Below the pieces are notes generated by a model. That model had not been told where the DNA came from. It did no database searches and saw only the letters and a program-made list of their open reading frames with translations. The position numbers were made by a program, and so were the translations under genes. Positions 25,927 to 33,987 of a stretch of DNA of 64,000 bases are shown here, piece after piece. Source of the DNA: Mucilaginibacter lacusdianchii (GTDB taxonomy: Bacteria > Bacteroidota > Bacteroidia > Sphingobacteriales > Sphingobacteriaceae); NCBI RefSeq assembly GCF_009770985.1, contig NZ_WSRW01000001.1, forward strand, positions 1,468,065 to 1,532,064. Reading direction: 5' to 3'. The first letter of the stretch is position 1. Every line of letters starts with the position of its first letter.

Positions 25927-26901
25927 TTATACTACCGCTATATCCTCACTTTTTTTAACGGCTTCCTGCTCTAAAAAGTCAACCAAGCGCTCGTGCGGGT
26001 TGAAGCCAATTACGTTTACAGCATCGGCTACAAAGTTGGATAGCGCATTTACATCATAATAATAAATCTCGCCGTCACGGTCGTCAATGATATATTCAAT
26101 GCCGCCTACGTCAATGCCGCTTTGCTGAACAATGGTTTCAATGTTTTTGATTACCTCGGCAGACGGGGTATAGTTTTCTACTTTTAAGCCGTTTTTAGGA
26201 GCATCTAAAGCACAAGCATTACGAACCAATTCGGTACCGGCAGTAGTCTGGCAGATATCGGCCGGGCATAAATTAAAGCTCTCACCGGTGGTGTATACGC
26301 GGATAGCATATAGGTATTTGCCGCCCAAAGTTTCTACACGGGTAATATAGCCGCCACGTGCCGGAATAAACTCCTGCACCAATGCAGTATGGTCTACCCC
26401 AAAATCAATCTGGTTATTTTTAATCGCTTCACGAACTTCTTCAACCGAATTAAACTTTTCGATACCGGCGCCGCTGCCGCCAATATTGGCTTTTACAACG
26501 ATTGGAAAACGCAGGCCTTCGGTAGCCGATTCAATTTGTGAAACATGATTTACTACTCTTGATTTTGGATATTTGATACCCAGCTGTTGCAGCAATATCA
26601 ATTGCAGTGCTTTAGACGTTTCGTAAGTGAAAGCACGATAGCCGTTAATTACGCGTACGCCATGCAATTCCAGGTGCTTAAGGTAATTCAATGTATAAAA
26701 AGTACCTTGAATGCCATCGCGCAAATAAGCCGAGGGGCTCATGCGGTTAAAGAATAACGCAAACTGCGGTGCTTTTTCTTCGATGGCAAACTGGTGTTGA
26801 GTAGGATCTATTGATTGATAAGGAATGCCTCTTTTTTCAAGTTCGGCAAACAAAGGTTTAAACCAATCCGGGTGTTCATGAAATATAGCAAATGGCTGCA
26901 T
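25927..26901 (-). CDS. ATP-grasp (RimK-like) ligase
   Basis: A 324-residue ATP-grasp protein. A pre-ATP-grasp N-domain (1 to about 95, with FFNRMSPSAYLRDG) precedes the ATP-grasp core. The core has FPIVVKANIGGSGAGIEKF (glycine-rich loop), LVQEFIPARGGYITRVETLGGKYLYAIRVYT, and a metal-binding end (GGIEYIIDDRDGEIYYYDVNALSNF). Such enzymes couple ATP to form an amide bond, for example adding glutamate to a peptide or small molecule. It has its own strong promoter and is followed by an LLM monooxygenase, which suggests a two-step modification of an unknown metabolite. Confidence 0.85.
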   Translation of the reverse strand: MQPFAIFHEHPDWFKPLFAELEKRGIPYQSIDPTQHQFAIEEKAPQFALFFNRMSPSAYLRDGIQGTFYTLNYLKHLELHGVRVINGYRAFTYETSKALQLILLQQLGIKYPKSRVVNHVSQIESATEGLRFPIVVKANIGGSGAGIEKFNSVEEVREAIKNNQIDFGVDHTALVQEFIPARGGYITRVETLGGKYLYAIRVYTTGESFNLCPADICQTTAGTELVRNACALDAPKNGLKVENYTPSAEVIKNIETIVQQSGIDVGGIEYIIDDRDGEIYYYDVNALSNFVADAVNVIGFNPHERLVDFLEQEAVKKSEDIAVV

Positions 26902-26920
26902 AATAGTCAGTTATTAAATT

Positions 26921-26951
26921 CAAAAGTAATTAAGTTATTGAAACGCACAAA
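26921..26951 (-). promoter_or_regulatory. Promoter of the ATP-grasp gene
   Basis: On the minus strand: TTTG (26948-26951), 19 nt, TACTTTTG (26921-26928), about 20 nt before the ATG at 26901. This is a full match to the Bacteroidota consensus. Confidence 0.7.
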
Positions 26952-27078
26952 TTAAATGTAAGTGCCTACATAAAAAAAGCGCCTCTATATTGAAACTGTT
27001 ACAAATATCTACTCTTTTAGTAGAGTAAGCAGATGCGGTTTGCTTTTTTTACAAATTGCAGATTTCTTTTCTTACAGC

Positions 27079-27765
27079 TTATTTGCAGTTCTTGGCTATG
27101 TAAGTATCCGCTATAGTACTGCCCAGATTACGGATAAAGTTCCAGTCTTTACAAGCACCTTCGGTATCACCTTGTTTAAATTTTTGATTGGCCTGGTCCA
27201 ATAAATCATTCAAAACGTCATCATCAATACCTAACTGCTTTTTAAGAGCAATAATTTCGCCCTCTTTGGCCGGATCGGCAGTGCCTTTATATTTGTTGGC
27301 GTAGTAATTGGTAATGGCATTTTCCAACTCTTGCCGGTTTTGATAAGCTAACACGGCAGCGCCTATATCCACAGGCTGTCCGTTATTGACACGTGCACAA
27401 CGTGCTGCATCAGGTGTAAAGCGTATGGGTAAAATAAGGCGGGTACTGCTAATGTTTTCGGGTAAGGTCCATTTACCCGAGGTAAGCTTAATTACCCGTA
27501 CGGCTTCCTCATCCAAATCAATACCCGGACCTTGCTCTACACGCACATCAGATACCGTTCCGGTTTTATCTACCTGAAAACCTACACGAACCACTGCAGA
27601 AATACAATTTTGACGTGAAAATTCAGGGTACATTAAATGGCTGGCAATAAAACTATTGAATGCAGTTTGCCCGCCTTTAAAAATGGGCTGCGCCTGAGCC
27701 GGAGATAGATATAGAAAAGCCGTTAAGGCTGTGGTAAATAAATACTTTAACATTTTATAAATCAT
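27079..27765 (-). CDS. TonB C-terminal domain protein, exported
   Basis: A 228-residue protein. It has a signal peptide (the second Met, at 27753, directly precedes the LKYLFTTALTAFLYL core and is an equally good start). A TonB-C/energy-transducer domain lies at about 30-115, with HLMYPEFSRQNCISAVVRVGFQVDKTGTVSDVRV and the Leu/Pro-rich end. A C-terminal region (about 150-228) contains a short helical repeat (FKQGDTEGACKDW) like one TPR/Sel1 unit. It has no TM anchor beyond the signal and so is not a classical TonB. Role unknown; it probably works in the periplasm. Confidence 0.75.
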   Translation of the reverse strand: MIYKMLKYLFTTALTAFLYLSPAQAQPIFKGGQTAFNSFIASHLMYPEFSRQNCISAVVRVGFQVDKTGTVSDVRVEQGPGIDLDEEAVRVIKLTSGKWTLPENISSTRLILPIRFTPDAARCARVNNGQPVDIGAAVLAYQNRQELENAITNYYANKYKGTADPAKEGEIIALKKQLGIDDDVLNDLLDQANQKFKQGDTEGACKDWNFIRNLGSTIADTYIAKNCK

Positions 27766-27794
27766 GTATATAAAACGCTAACAGTTAATTTACA

Positions 27795-28496
27795 TTATAG
27801 TGTTTTGTGGAATTGTAAAATCAGTTCCGGATCGGGAATATTTTGTTGCAGGGTGTCTTTTTCGGAGTAACGGCCTACGCCCGGATAATCGCCGGCTTTA
27901 CCTTTCATATCGAACATTAATTGGAAATGCAGATGGGGAGGCCAGCTGCCGTTCTCGGCAGCATCGCCAAAAAGAGCAATCTGCTGGTTCTTTTGTATGG
28001 GCCGACCAACCTGTAGGCGGTTCAGACAAGCCGCATTTAAATGGCCATATAGGCTATATAATGTCAAGCCGTTCAGATTGTGCTGCAGTATGATGGTTGG
28101 ACCGTAATCGCCAAAGTTGTTGTTATTGGCAAAGCTGTGTACCCTTCCTGCCAATGGCGCATATACAGGCGTGCCTGCTGCAGCCCAAATATCTACACCT
28201 AAATGTAAGCGGCGGGGTTCCTGCCCGGCGGTATCAAACAATGCACTGCGGGCATATAGGGTACGATGTTCCATATAGCCGCCTATGCCGTAACGGCAAC
28301 CGCTTTGCGCTATCTGTTGCTGTACCCACTGGCTAAATTTGCCGGTGTCGGCAATGTCATCTGCGCTTAGGTTGGTATTTGCTGCGGTAAAATCAAAAGG
28401 CAACAGGCAATCAGTAGTACAATCAAAATCTACCACTTTGCCTACTGCCTCGGGATGGTGCTGTAAATAGGCCGCCAGTTGCTGATGTTTATTCAT
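27795..28496 (-). CDS. M23 family (LytM-type) peptidase, no signal peptide
   Basis: A 233-residue protein with the lysostaphin/LytM zinc site: H98 and D102 in HLGVD, and HLH at 188-190 in PPHLHFQ. Between them lie VYAPLAGRVHSF and LYSLYGHLN. M23 enzymes cut peptide cross-links in peptidoglycan. Unlike most, no signal peptide or TM segment precedes the domain. The first 80 residues contain Cys pairs (CTTDC) and a GIGGYMEHR stretch shared with a group of soluble M23 proteins in Bacteroidota. It starts 18 bp after the stop of rbfA and is likely co-transcribed with it. Confidence 0.85.
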   Translation of the reverse strand: MNKHQQLAAYLQHHPEAVGKVVDFDCTTDCLLPFDFTAANTNLSADDIADTGKFSQWVQQQIAQSGCRYGIGGYMEHRTLYARSALFDTAGQEPRRLHLGVDIWAAAGTPVYAPLAGRVHSFANNNNFGDYGPTIILQHNLNGLTLYSLYGHLNAACLNRLQVGRPIQKNQQIALFGDAAENGSWPPHLHFQLMFDMKGKAGDYPGVGRYSEKDTLQQNIPDPELILQFHKTL

Positions 28497-28513
28497 GTAA
28501 GCAGGGCAATGGC

Positions 28514-28885
28514 TTATTCTTCGTCTTTCTGACGATCTTCTTTGCTGATCTTGTCAAAAATCTTGTCCATACGTTCCACGTACTCGTTGGTATCATCCAC
28601 AAAAAACTCCAGTTGTGGTATTACACGTACTTGGTCTTTAATGCGGGCGCCCAATTTATAGCGAATTTCGGAAGCATGCGATTTTACAGTTTGCAGCGAT
28701 TGCTGCGTATTGGTGTTATTAAAAAAGCTTAAAAAAACGCGGGCTATGGCTAAATCGGGCGTTACCCGTACTTTGGTAATAGTTACCAGTGTATTAGGCA
28801 AAAAGCTCATGCCTTCGCGCTGAAATATAGCGGCCAGATCTTGCTGGATAACACCGGCAAATTTTTGTTGACGTTTTGATTCCAT
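28514..28885 (-). CDS. rbfA: 30S ribosome-binding factor RbfA
   Basis: A 123-residue KH-fold protein that binds the immature 30S subunit and assists 16S rRNA 5'-end maturation. The family pattern is clear: a basic start (MESKRQQKFAGVIQQDLAAIF), ITKVRVTPDLAIARVFLSFF and RYKLGARIKDQVRVIPQLEFFVDD. It has normal length and an acidic tail (KEDRQKDEE). It lies downstream of the LolC/E-type permease and NlpE-like genes and upstream of the M23 peptidase gene, all on one strand. Confidence 0.93.
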   Translation of the reverse strand: MESKRQQKFAGVIQQDLAAIFQREGMSFLPNTLVTITKVRVTPDLAIARVFLSFFNNTNTQQSLQTVKSHASEIRYKLGARIKDQVRVIPQLEFFVDDTNEYVERMDKIFDKISKEDRQKDEE

Positions 28886-29007
28886 GTTAATGTAACGTTG
28901 TTAAACGTAAAAGGTTATTTTATAGTGAGGCAGAAAGGCTAAGATGATAGGTGAATGATAAAGGGAAACAGGAGTGATTTAGTCTGAATAATAGTATAAA
29001 CCTATTA

Positions 29008-29376
29008 TCAGTTACACATATCCTCGGGTATCTCTCTGGTAATTTTAAGTACCTTTTTTACTACCAGGGTACTGTCAAACTCCGACCCCATACCCTCGGT
29101 GCCGGATGGTACTTTATGGCCTTCTACCTCTACATAAACCGGCTCATAAGGCTTTTCAAAATTCATTTGCGAGTATTGCAATTCCAGCTGGGCCGAACTG
29201 TCGGTTACCCAATACTCATGAGTATCATCACAGTTTTTGAACGATTTAATTTCGGGTCCGAAACTGTATAAGCCTTTGAAAACCTGTGGCTTTCCGGCTT
29301 TGTCCGACTTGTTGGTACATGAGCAAAATACGGCCACCAACACTCCCAATATATATATCCTCAGCCTTAACTGCAT
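29008..29376 (-). CDS. Lipoprotein with NlpE C-terminal OB-like domain
   Basis: A 122-residue exported protein with lipobox VAVFCSC. The mature part fits the small OB domain found at the C-terminus of NlpE: KGLYSFGPEIKSFKNCDD, then LELQYSQM, the EPVYVEVEGHKV strand and LVVKKVLKI with a terminal Cys. In enterobacteria NlpE signals envelope stress through Cpx, but no such pathway is seen here, so only the fold is claimed. It lies 9 bp after the permease gene on the same strand. Confidence 0.6.
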   Translation of the reverse strand: MQLRLRIYILGVLVAVFCSCTNKSDKAGKPQVFKGLYSFGPEIKSFKNCDDTHEYWVTDSSAQLELQYSQMNFEKPYEPVYVEVEGHKVPSGTEGMGSEFDSTLVVKKVLKITREIPEDMCN

Positions 29377-29385
29377 GTTGCAAAG

Positions 29386-30615
29386 TTATAAATCCTGTTT
29401 AATTTCATCTAAGCCTTTTACACTTAAGCGTGCGCTGATGCCTGATGCAATAACTGATATAATGGTTACGGTAAAAAAAACGAGTAAAAAGTCGGTGGCT
29501 TTTATGTCAACCGGGTAGGCGTCAATCACCATCATTTGTCCGCCCATTTTTACCAGTCCAAATTGTTGTTGCAGTATGCAAAAGCCCAGTCCCAGTATCA
29601 TACCAACCACACAGCCAATAGCCGATATCATCATCCCTTCAAAAAAGAAGATGCCTTGTATAAGCGGTTTGCCCGCACCCAAACTGGTTAGTACGGCAAT
29701 ATCCTTACGCTTATCAATTACCAGCATGGTGAGCGAGCCGATGATGTTGAAAATAGCTATAATCAGTACAAAGGTCAGTATCAAATAAGTAAACCAGCGT
29801 TCGTAGTTTAAAGTTTTATACAGTTCGGTATTTTGCTGATAGCGGTTTTTAACTACAAAGGCTTTACCCAGTTTATCTTCCGCTTCTTTTTTGATGGCAT
29901 TTACATTAGTGCCTTTGTTAAAATTAAGCTCAACGGATGATAGTTGCACCGGGATATCCAGCAAACGGCGGGTAAACTCAATAGGCGTTACCACCATATC
30001 ATCAAAATCTTGCTGTACCGCAAATATGCCTGATGGGTTGATGAATTGTACCGTAAATTCATCGGCCGGATTTATAGAATTGACCGCCGAATTGCGCCGG
30101 GGCGAATATACCTGCATAGTGGCCAACGGGTCGTTTACATTAATGGCCAAACTGTTTTGCACCAGGCCGCCTATTACTGCATATTGCTTGCCATTGGCTT
30201 TCAATGTAAAAGAGCCTACCTGAATGGTGCTATCCAGTTGTTTGTTTTTCAAAAAATCGTCGCTTACACCGCGCACGGTGCCGATGAATTGCCGGTTATT
30301 ATAGCGGATAAGGGCTTTTTCCTGCAATACCTCGGTAAAAGAAAATACCCGTACATCGTGCTTTAACTGTTTAAAGTACGCCACGTTAGGGTCAAACGTT
30401 TTGCCTTGCGCCGGTTCAATCTTTAGTTCGGGTGTAAAGTTGTTATACATGGATAGTATCACCTTTTCGAACCCGTTAAAAACCGACAATATAATAATCA
30501 GCGCCGCGCTACCCACCAACACACCCAGCATCGAAATACCTGATATGATATTTATCGCGTGCATTTTCTTGCGCGAAAAAAGGTATCGTTTAGCTATGTA
30601 TATCGAGGTGTTCAC
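29386..30615 (-). CDS. LolC/E-type ABC transporter permease (FtsX/MacB fold)
   Basis: A 409-residue inner-membrane protein. TM1 is near residues 22-48 after the conserved FIAKRYL-like start (YIAKRYLFSRKKMHAINIISGISMLGV). A large periplasmic domain follows to about 270, then three C-terminal TM segments containing FNIIGSLTMLVIDKRKDIAVLTSLGA. This is the LolC/LolE pattern of proteins that extract lipoproteins from the inner membrane with the ATPase LolD. The start is GTG at 30615. Its neighbour encodes a lipoprotein, which fits but does not prove the role. lolD is not in this window. Confidence 0.85.
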   Translation of the reverse strand: MNTSIYIAKRYLFSRKKMHAINIISGISMLGVLVGSAALIIILSVFNGFEKVILSMYNNFTPELKIEPAQGKTFDPNVAYFKQLKHDVRVFSFTEVLQEKALIRYNNRQFIGTVRGVSDDFLKNKQLDSTIQVGSFTLKANGKQYAVIGGLVQNSLAINVNDPLATMQVYSPRRNSAVNSINPADEFTVQFINPSGIFAVQQDFDDMVVTPIEFTRRLLDIPVQLSSVELNFNKGTNVNAIKKEAEDKLGKAFVVKNRYQQNTELYKTLNYERWFTYLILTFVLIIAIFNIIGSLTMLVIDKRKDIAVLTSLGAGKPLIQGIFFFEGMMISAIGCVVGMILGLGFCILQQQFGLVKMGGQMMVIDAYPVDIKATDFLLVFFTVTIISVIASGISARLSVKGLDEIKQDL

Positions 30616-30622
30616 TTATTTA

Positions 30623-30652
30623 GTTGTCTGTTGTGGGGTGTCTGTTGTCAGG
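30623..30652. repeat. Left inverted repeat flanking the four-helix-bundle gene
   Basis: Reads GTTGTCTGTTGTGGGGTGTC then TGTTGTCAGG. It is an imperfect inverted copy of 31062-31090 and belongs to the same family as 25863-25919. It lies between the permease start (30615) and the end of the four-helix-bundle gene. Confidence 0.7.
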
Positions 30653-30680
30653 TACTTGAATCGGTTATTAGCGTTTTAAA

Positions 30681-31055
30681 TTATGTTGTTTCTGTGTTGT
30701 AGTATCTGATAAATCCGTTTAGTAGCTTTCTTACAACTTCTAACTTAGTTAAAAGTTCTTTAAAGGCAGTTTCGGTTATATAATTCAAATCATGGCTCAA
30801 ATATACTTGAGTTTCTAACTCATATAAAGAACCTCTGGCAATGAAGAAAAGTTGCACACTGTCTTTTTTATGATTTCGTCCGCAACCTTCAGCAATGTTA
30901 GACGGTATTGAAACGGCGCAACGCCTTATCTGGTTAACTAAGCCGAACTGTTCTTCTTTGGGATAGAGTTTTGTTAACACATAGATATCCGCTACCAACT
31001 TTCTGGCTTCTATCCAAACATTTAGTTCTGTAAACCTTTTATATTCGTTCTGCAT
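30681..31055 (-). CDS. Four-helix bundle protein (23S rRNA IVS-protein family)
   Basis: A 124-residue protein of the family first seen inside intervening sequences of 23S rRNA genes. Signature stretches are FTELNVWIEARKLVADIYVLTK, FGLVNQIRRCAVSIPSNIAEG and FFIARGSLYELETQVYLS, forming four helices. In Bacteroidota these genes are scattered singly in intergenic regions; their function is unknown and some are thought to travel with mobile DNA. Here the gene lies precisely between two inverted AC/GT-rich repeats, which looks like a one-gene cassette inserted between the permease and the hydrolase genes. Confidence 0.88.
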   Translation of the reverse strand: MQNEYKRFTELNVWIEARKLVADIYVLTKLYPKEEQFGLVNQIRRCAVSIPSNIAEGCGRNHKKDSVQLFFIARGSLYELETQVYLSHDLNYITETAFKELLTKLEVVRKLLNGFIRYYNTETT

Positions 31056-31061
31056 TATTTA

Positions 31062-31090
31062 CTGACAACACACAACAGACAACACACAAC
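31062..31090. repeat. Right inverted repeat flanking the four-helix-bundle gene
   Basis: Reads CTGACAACACACAACAGACA then ACACACAAC. It is the inverted partner of 30623-30652 and lies 7 bp upstream of the four-helix-bundle ATG and 5 bp from the end of the hydrolase gene. Confidence 0.7.
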
Positions 31091-31094
31091 TAAC

Positions 31095-31730
31095 TTAAAA
31101 AAATGGATTTGTTTGTTTTTCATACCCAATTGTGGTTTCCGGGCCATGGCCCGGATAGACTACCACATTCTCCGGCAAAGTAAATAACTTCTCCTGAATA
31201 TTAGTTAACAGCTGTGTATGGTTACCACCCGGTAAATCGGTACGGCCAATGCTGCCTCTAAATAGTACATCGCCGCCTACCAGTAGTTGGTCGGCTTCAT
31301 CATAAAAGCATAGGTGGGCTGGCGAATGGCCGGGGGCAAATATCAGTTGCAGTGTAGTATTGCCAAAGCTGATGCTTCCGGTTTCGGGCAGATAAGTATC
31401 AGGCAGGGGCGATAGCTCGTAGCGTATGCCCGACTGCTGCGACCATACCGGCATGGCTTGCAATACCACCAGTTCGCCTTCGTGAAACTGCGGTTTAAGG
31501 CCGTATTGGTTGAACACGAATTTGTTGCCCAACACATGGTCAATATGGCAATGGGTATTGAGCAGCAGTACAGGTTTCAGGTTGTTGGTTTTTATGAAGT
31601 TAACCACCACATCCTGCTCGGCACCGGTGTACATGCCGGGGTCGATGATGGCGCATTCGCCGCTATCGTCGTACAGTAAGTAGGTGTTTTCCTGGTAAGG
31701 GTTGTTGGTAAATGCCTGTATTTTAGCCAT
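31095..31730 (-). CDS. Metallo-beta-lactamase-fold hydrolase (glyoxalase II-like)
   Basis: A 211-residue MBL-fold enzyme. The zinc-binding HxHxDH motif is seen as THCHIDHVLG. Further ligands lie in FAPGHSPAHLCFY, VGGDVLFRGSIGRTD and YPGHGPETTIGYEK. The tight domain without a C-terminal extension fits the YcbL-like hydroxyacylglutathione hydrolase group that acts on thioesters. The ATG at 31730 begins MAKIQAF; a TTG two codons upstream is possible but less likely. Substrate not determined by sequence. Confidence 0.88.
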   Translation of the reverse strand: MAKIQAFTNNPYQENTYLLYDDSGECAIIDPGMYTGAEQDVVVNFIKTNNLKPVLLLNTHCHIDHVLGNKFVFNQYGLKPQFHEGELVVLQAMPVWSQQSGIRYELSPLPDTYLPETGSISFGNTTLQLIFAPGHSPAHLCFYDEADQLLVGGDVLFRGSIGRTDLPGGNHTQLLTNIQEKLFTLPENVVVYPGHGPETTIGYEKQTNPFF

Positions 31731-31783
31731 AGCCAAAAGTAGGGCTTTGGTTTGGGAATTGGGAATTTGTTATTATTTTATGG

Positions 31784-31832
31784 CAGACTTGAAGTCTGTG
31801 AACATAGGGGTTCTTAGTGTGGCAACTAAGAA
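31784..31832. repeat. Two adjacent small palindromes in the 31.7-32.0 kb gap
   Basis: CAGACTT-GAAGTCTG at 31784-31798 and TTCTTAGT-GTGGCA-ACTAAGAA at 31811-31832. They lie at the left edge of the AT-rich XRE/ImmA island, in the 317-bp non-coding stretch before it. Apart from these and the operator at 31974-32009 I see nothing else in that stretch. Confidence 0.55.
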
Positions 31833-31973
31833 AAGCAGGCAGTTGGGAAGGCTACAAACAGCGAGGGAATTCTAGTTTTAATGATTTGTCAAAATTATAT
31901 GTTGTCTAATTGTGTCTACAATAAAATCTCATAACTACCTCTGGTAAAAGTCGATTTAAACACTCCAACTGCT

Positions 31974-32009
31974 ATTTAATTATTCCCCATTTTTGGGGAA
32001 TAATTAAAT
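31974..32009. promoter_or_regulatory. Perfect 16-bp palindromic operator candidate
   Basis: Arms ATTTAATTATTCCCCA and TGGGGAATAATTAAAT pair without mismatch around TTTT. A further GGGGAAT half site overlaps the ribosome-binding site of the XRE/ImmA gene at 32047-32053. The position 45 bp upstream of that gene suggests autoregulation by its own HTH domain; it could also fold as a hairpin in RNA. Confidence 0.65.
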
Positions 32010-32053
32010 TTATTAGGTATATTTGATTGTTCTATTACTCAAAAAAGGGGAAT

Positions 32054-33256
32054 ATGTCTGATATATTATTGAATGAGATTTATAAGATGCTCGATTCTGG
32101 TGAAACAACATCATTTAGAGAATTAGTTGAGCAAAAGAAAAAAGAGTTGGCTATTAATTCTGATTTGCAGCTGGCTAAGTTAACCGGAATTGATAAAAAC
32201 ACACTTCCTCGTATTATAGATGGAGAAACACAAAAAGTTGATTTGTTCTCCTTAATCAAACTTTGTCATTTTTTAGGTTTAGATACTACTCAAGTGCTAC
32301 AAATTTATGTCGCCTCCTTAAAACCAGAGATTATTGGCGATTTAGATAGAGCACGAACCGCCAACTATATCTTACGCAATTTCGATTTGCAAGGCCTGCA
32401 CAAAATTGGCTTTATTAAATCAACGACTGATTTTGATGCTATAGAAAAGCGTATTACGACTTTTTTCAACCTCGATTCAATTTTTCAATACAACAGTTAT
32501 ATAGGTGCGGTTGCTTTTAGTAGGACAAAAATCTTATCAAGTGATAAGATGCGAGAGTTTTGGATAAGAGCAGCTGTTTTTCATTTTGAAAAAATTAATA
32601 ATCCTAATGAATATCAGAAAGATATATTAGCTTCGCTAATACCTAAGATTCACCCCTACACTCGGTATGTAGAAAAGGGATTACAGCATGTAATACAGGC
32701 TTTATATAACATTGGAGTAACCGTAATTGTACAAGGTTATTTAACCAAGACTCAAGTTAGAGGTGGCACATTCAGTATAAATAATAAGCCATGTATAGTT
32801 CTGACTGATTACCGTAATTCGTACCCACATTTATGGGCAGCACTAATGCATGAATTATTTCATGTACTCTATGAATTTGACTTAATTAAGTCAACTTCAT
32901 ATCATTTAACCGGCGATCCTCAAAGTCCGATGTTCCCTTTTAATGAAGAATATGCAGAAATATTTAGTTGGGATATGCTATTGCCAAAAGATAAGAGAGA
33001 ATATGTCAAGCATATGATAAGAAGTGAAAGTACTATTGCATCTTTCGCTAAAGACAACATGGTGCATCCTGGCATTATTTACGCTGCTTATTGTGAAGAC
33101 TTATATGCACAGCCTGACAAAAAAAGTGAATTCGGACTATACCAACATTTTTTTGGTAAAAGCGAAAAATCTATAAATGCAATAAAGTACACTCCTTGGC
33201 AGCGGGAGAATATCAACGAAGAAGTTGAAGAAAAAAAGCAGTCTTATAATTTATAA
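32054..33256 (+). CDS. XRE-family HTH plus ImmA/IrrE-like metallopeptidase
   Basis: A 400-residue protein. An HTH domain of XRE type lies at about residues 37-85 (LQLAKLTGIDKNTLPRIIDG then LIKLCHFLGLD). A helical middle part follows. The ImmA/IrrE metallopeptidase site is HELFH at 266-270 with the third ligand in NEEYAEIFS near residue 300. Such proteins cleave a partner repressor (ImmA in ICEBs1, IrrE in Deinococcus) or act in toxin-antitoxin and phage-defence settings. The ATG at 32054 has an AAGGGG ribosome-binding site, unusual in this window; an upstream TTG is rejected. The gene and its partner are clearly more AT-rich than their neighbours, a sign of transfer. Confidence 0.85.
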   Translation: MSDILLNEIYKMLDSGETTSFRELVEQKKKELAINSDLQLAKLTGIDKNTLPRIIDGETQKVDLFSLIKLCHFLGLDTTQVLQIYVASLKPEIIGDLDRARTANYILRNFDLQGLHKIGFIKSTTDFDAIEKRITTFFNLDSIFQYNSYIGAVAFSRTKILSSDKMREFWIRAAVFHFEKINNPNEYQKDILASLIPKIHPYTRYVEKGLQHVIQALYNIGVTVIVQGYLTKTQVRGGTFSINNKPCIVLTDYRNSYPHLWAALMHELFHVLYEFDLIKSTSYHLTGDPQSPMFPFNEEYAEIFSWDMLLPKDKREYVKHMIRSESTIASFAKDNMVHPGIIYAAYCEDLYAQPDKKSEFGLYQHFFGKSEKSINAIKYTPWQRENINEEVEEKKQSYNL

Positions 33257-33270
33257 TAAACCTAATTAGT

Positions 33271-33837
33271 ATGAGTGACCATCAGAACAAAGAAGTTAAG
33301 TCCCAAGAGGATATTTTGGCAGATATGAAAAGATTATCCGAAGAAGTCAAAAAAAATGTAGCTAACCAGCAATTATTGAATTTTGAAGCAGATCTTGGCG
33401 AAGAAGATTTGGAAACATCATACGAAAATGACGCTCCAAATTTAGTAGCTAATCCTGACGTATCTCACCGTTTGTGGTATACAATGCAACAAATGATGAT
33501 TAACAATCTACCAAGAATCGATAATAGGAAGCCAATGACGCTTGAGCGCAAGAAGTCGAACGATGTGATTAAGGATTTTAATTCAAAAATATTTGCTGAG
33601 AAGTCACTGTTTTTAAATAGAGGTAAAGAAGTTGATAAAAACGGCAGGCGGGGTAGCGACCAGAGGCAGGCATATATACCTGACTTTCTTAAAATAGCAT
33701 ATGACATAGTTGTTAAATGGGTTGCCCAAGGGGCTTCCCCAATGGATTTGTTTTTGGCATTTTACGACCTTAATGTGGAAAGAGGATATCGAAAAGAAGG
33801 ACGCACTACCAATTCTTCAGAAGATCAGCCAGCTTAA
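33271..33837 (+). CDS. Unknown partner gene of the XRE/ImmA island
   Basis: A 188-residue soluble protein that I do not recognise. The first 60 residues are acidic and predicted helical or coiled (SQEDILADMKRLSEEVKK). The middle has VSHRLWYTMQQMMINNLPRI and a Lys-rich linker. The C-terminal 50 residues look like one compact helical unit (IPDFLKIAYDIVVKWVAQGASPMDLFLAFYDLN). No signal peptide or membrane segment is present. It begins 14 bp after the upstream stop codon, so both are in one operon. By position it may be the substrate, inhibitor or effector of the metallopeptidase. Confidence 0.7.
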   Translation: MSDHQNKEVKSQEDILADMKRLSEEVKKNVANQQLLNFEADLGEEDLETSYENDAPNLVANPDVSHRLWYTMQQMMINNLPRIDNRKPMTLERKKSNDVIKDFNSKIFAEKSLFLNRGKEVDKNGRRGSDQRQAYIPDFLKIAYDIVVKWVAQGASPMDLFLAFYDLNVERGYRKEGRTTNSSEDQPA

Positions 33838-33862
33838 ACAAAAAATGATTTCGCACTGCTTA

Positions 33863-33891
33863 AATTAGCTCGATAAAATATCGGGCTAATT
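33863..33891. repeat. 13-bp inverted repeat after the XRE/ImmA operon
   Basis: AATTAGCTCGATA and TATCGGGCTAATT pair with one mismatch around 3 nt. There is no clear T-run, so it is a weak terminator at best. About 60 bp further, a half copy of the REP-like family (GCGTTCGAGATGAC) is seen near 33950. Confidence 0.5.
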
Positions 33892-33987
33892 ATTGTTGCA
33901 ATATTTAGAAAGTGGCTTTATAAATAAATTCCAAAGGTTTTTCACAAGCGTTCGAGATGACAAGTCGGCGAAGAATCAACCCCTCAC

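Noticed and set aside
33940..33965. Half copy of the REP-like repeat (GCGTTCGAGATGAC)
   Set aside because: Only one arm of about 14 bases is visible, so it is mentioned as supporting context and not as a separate element.
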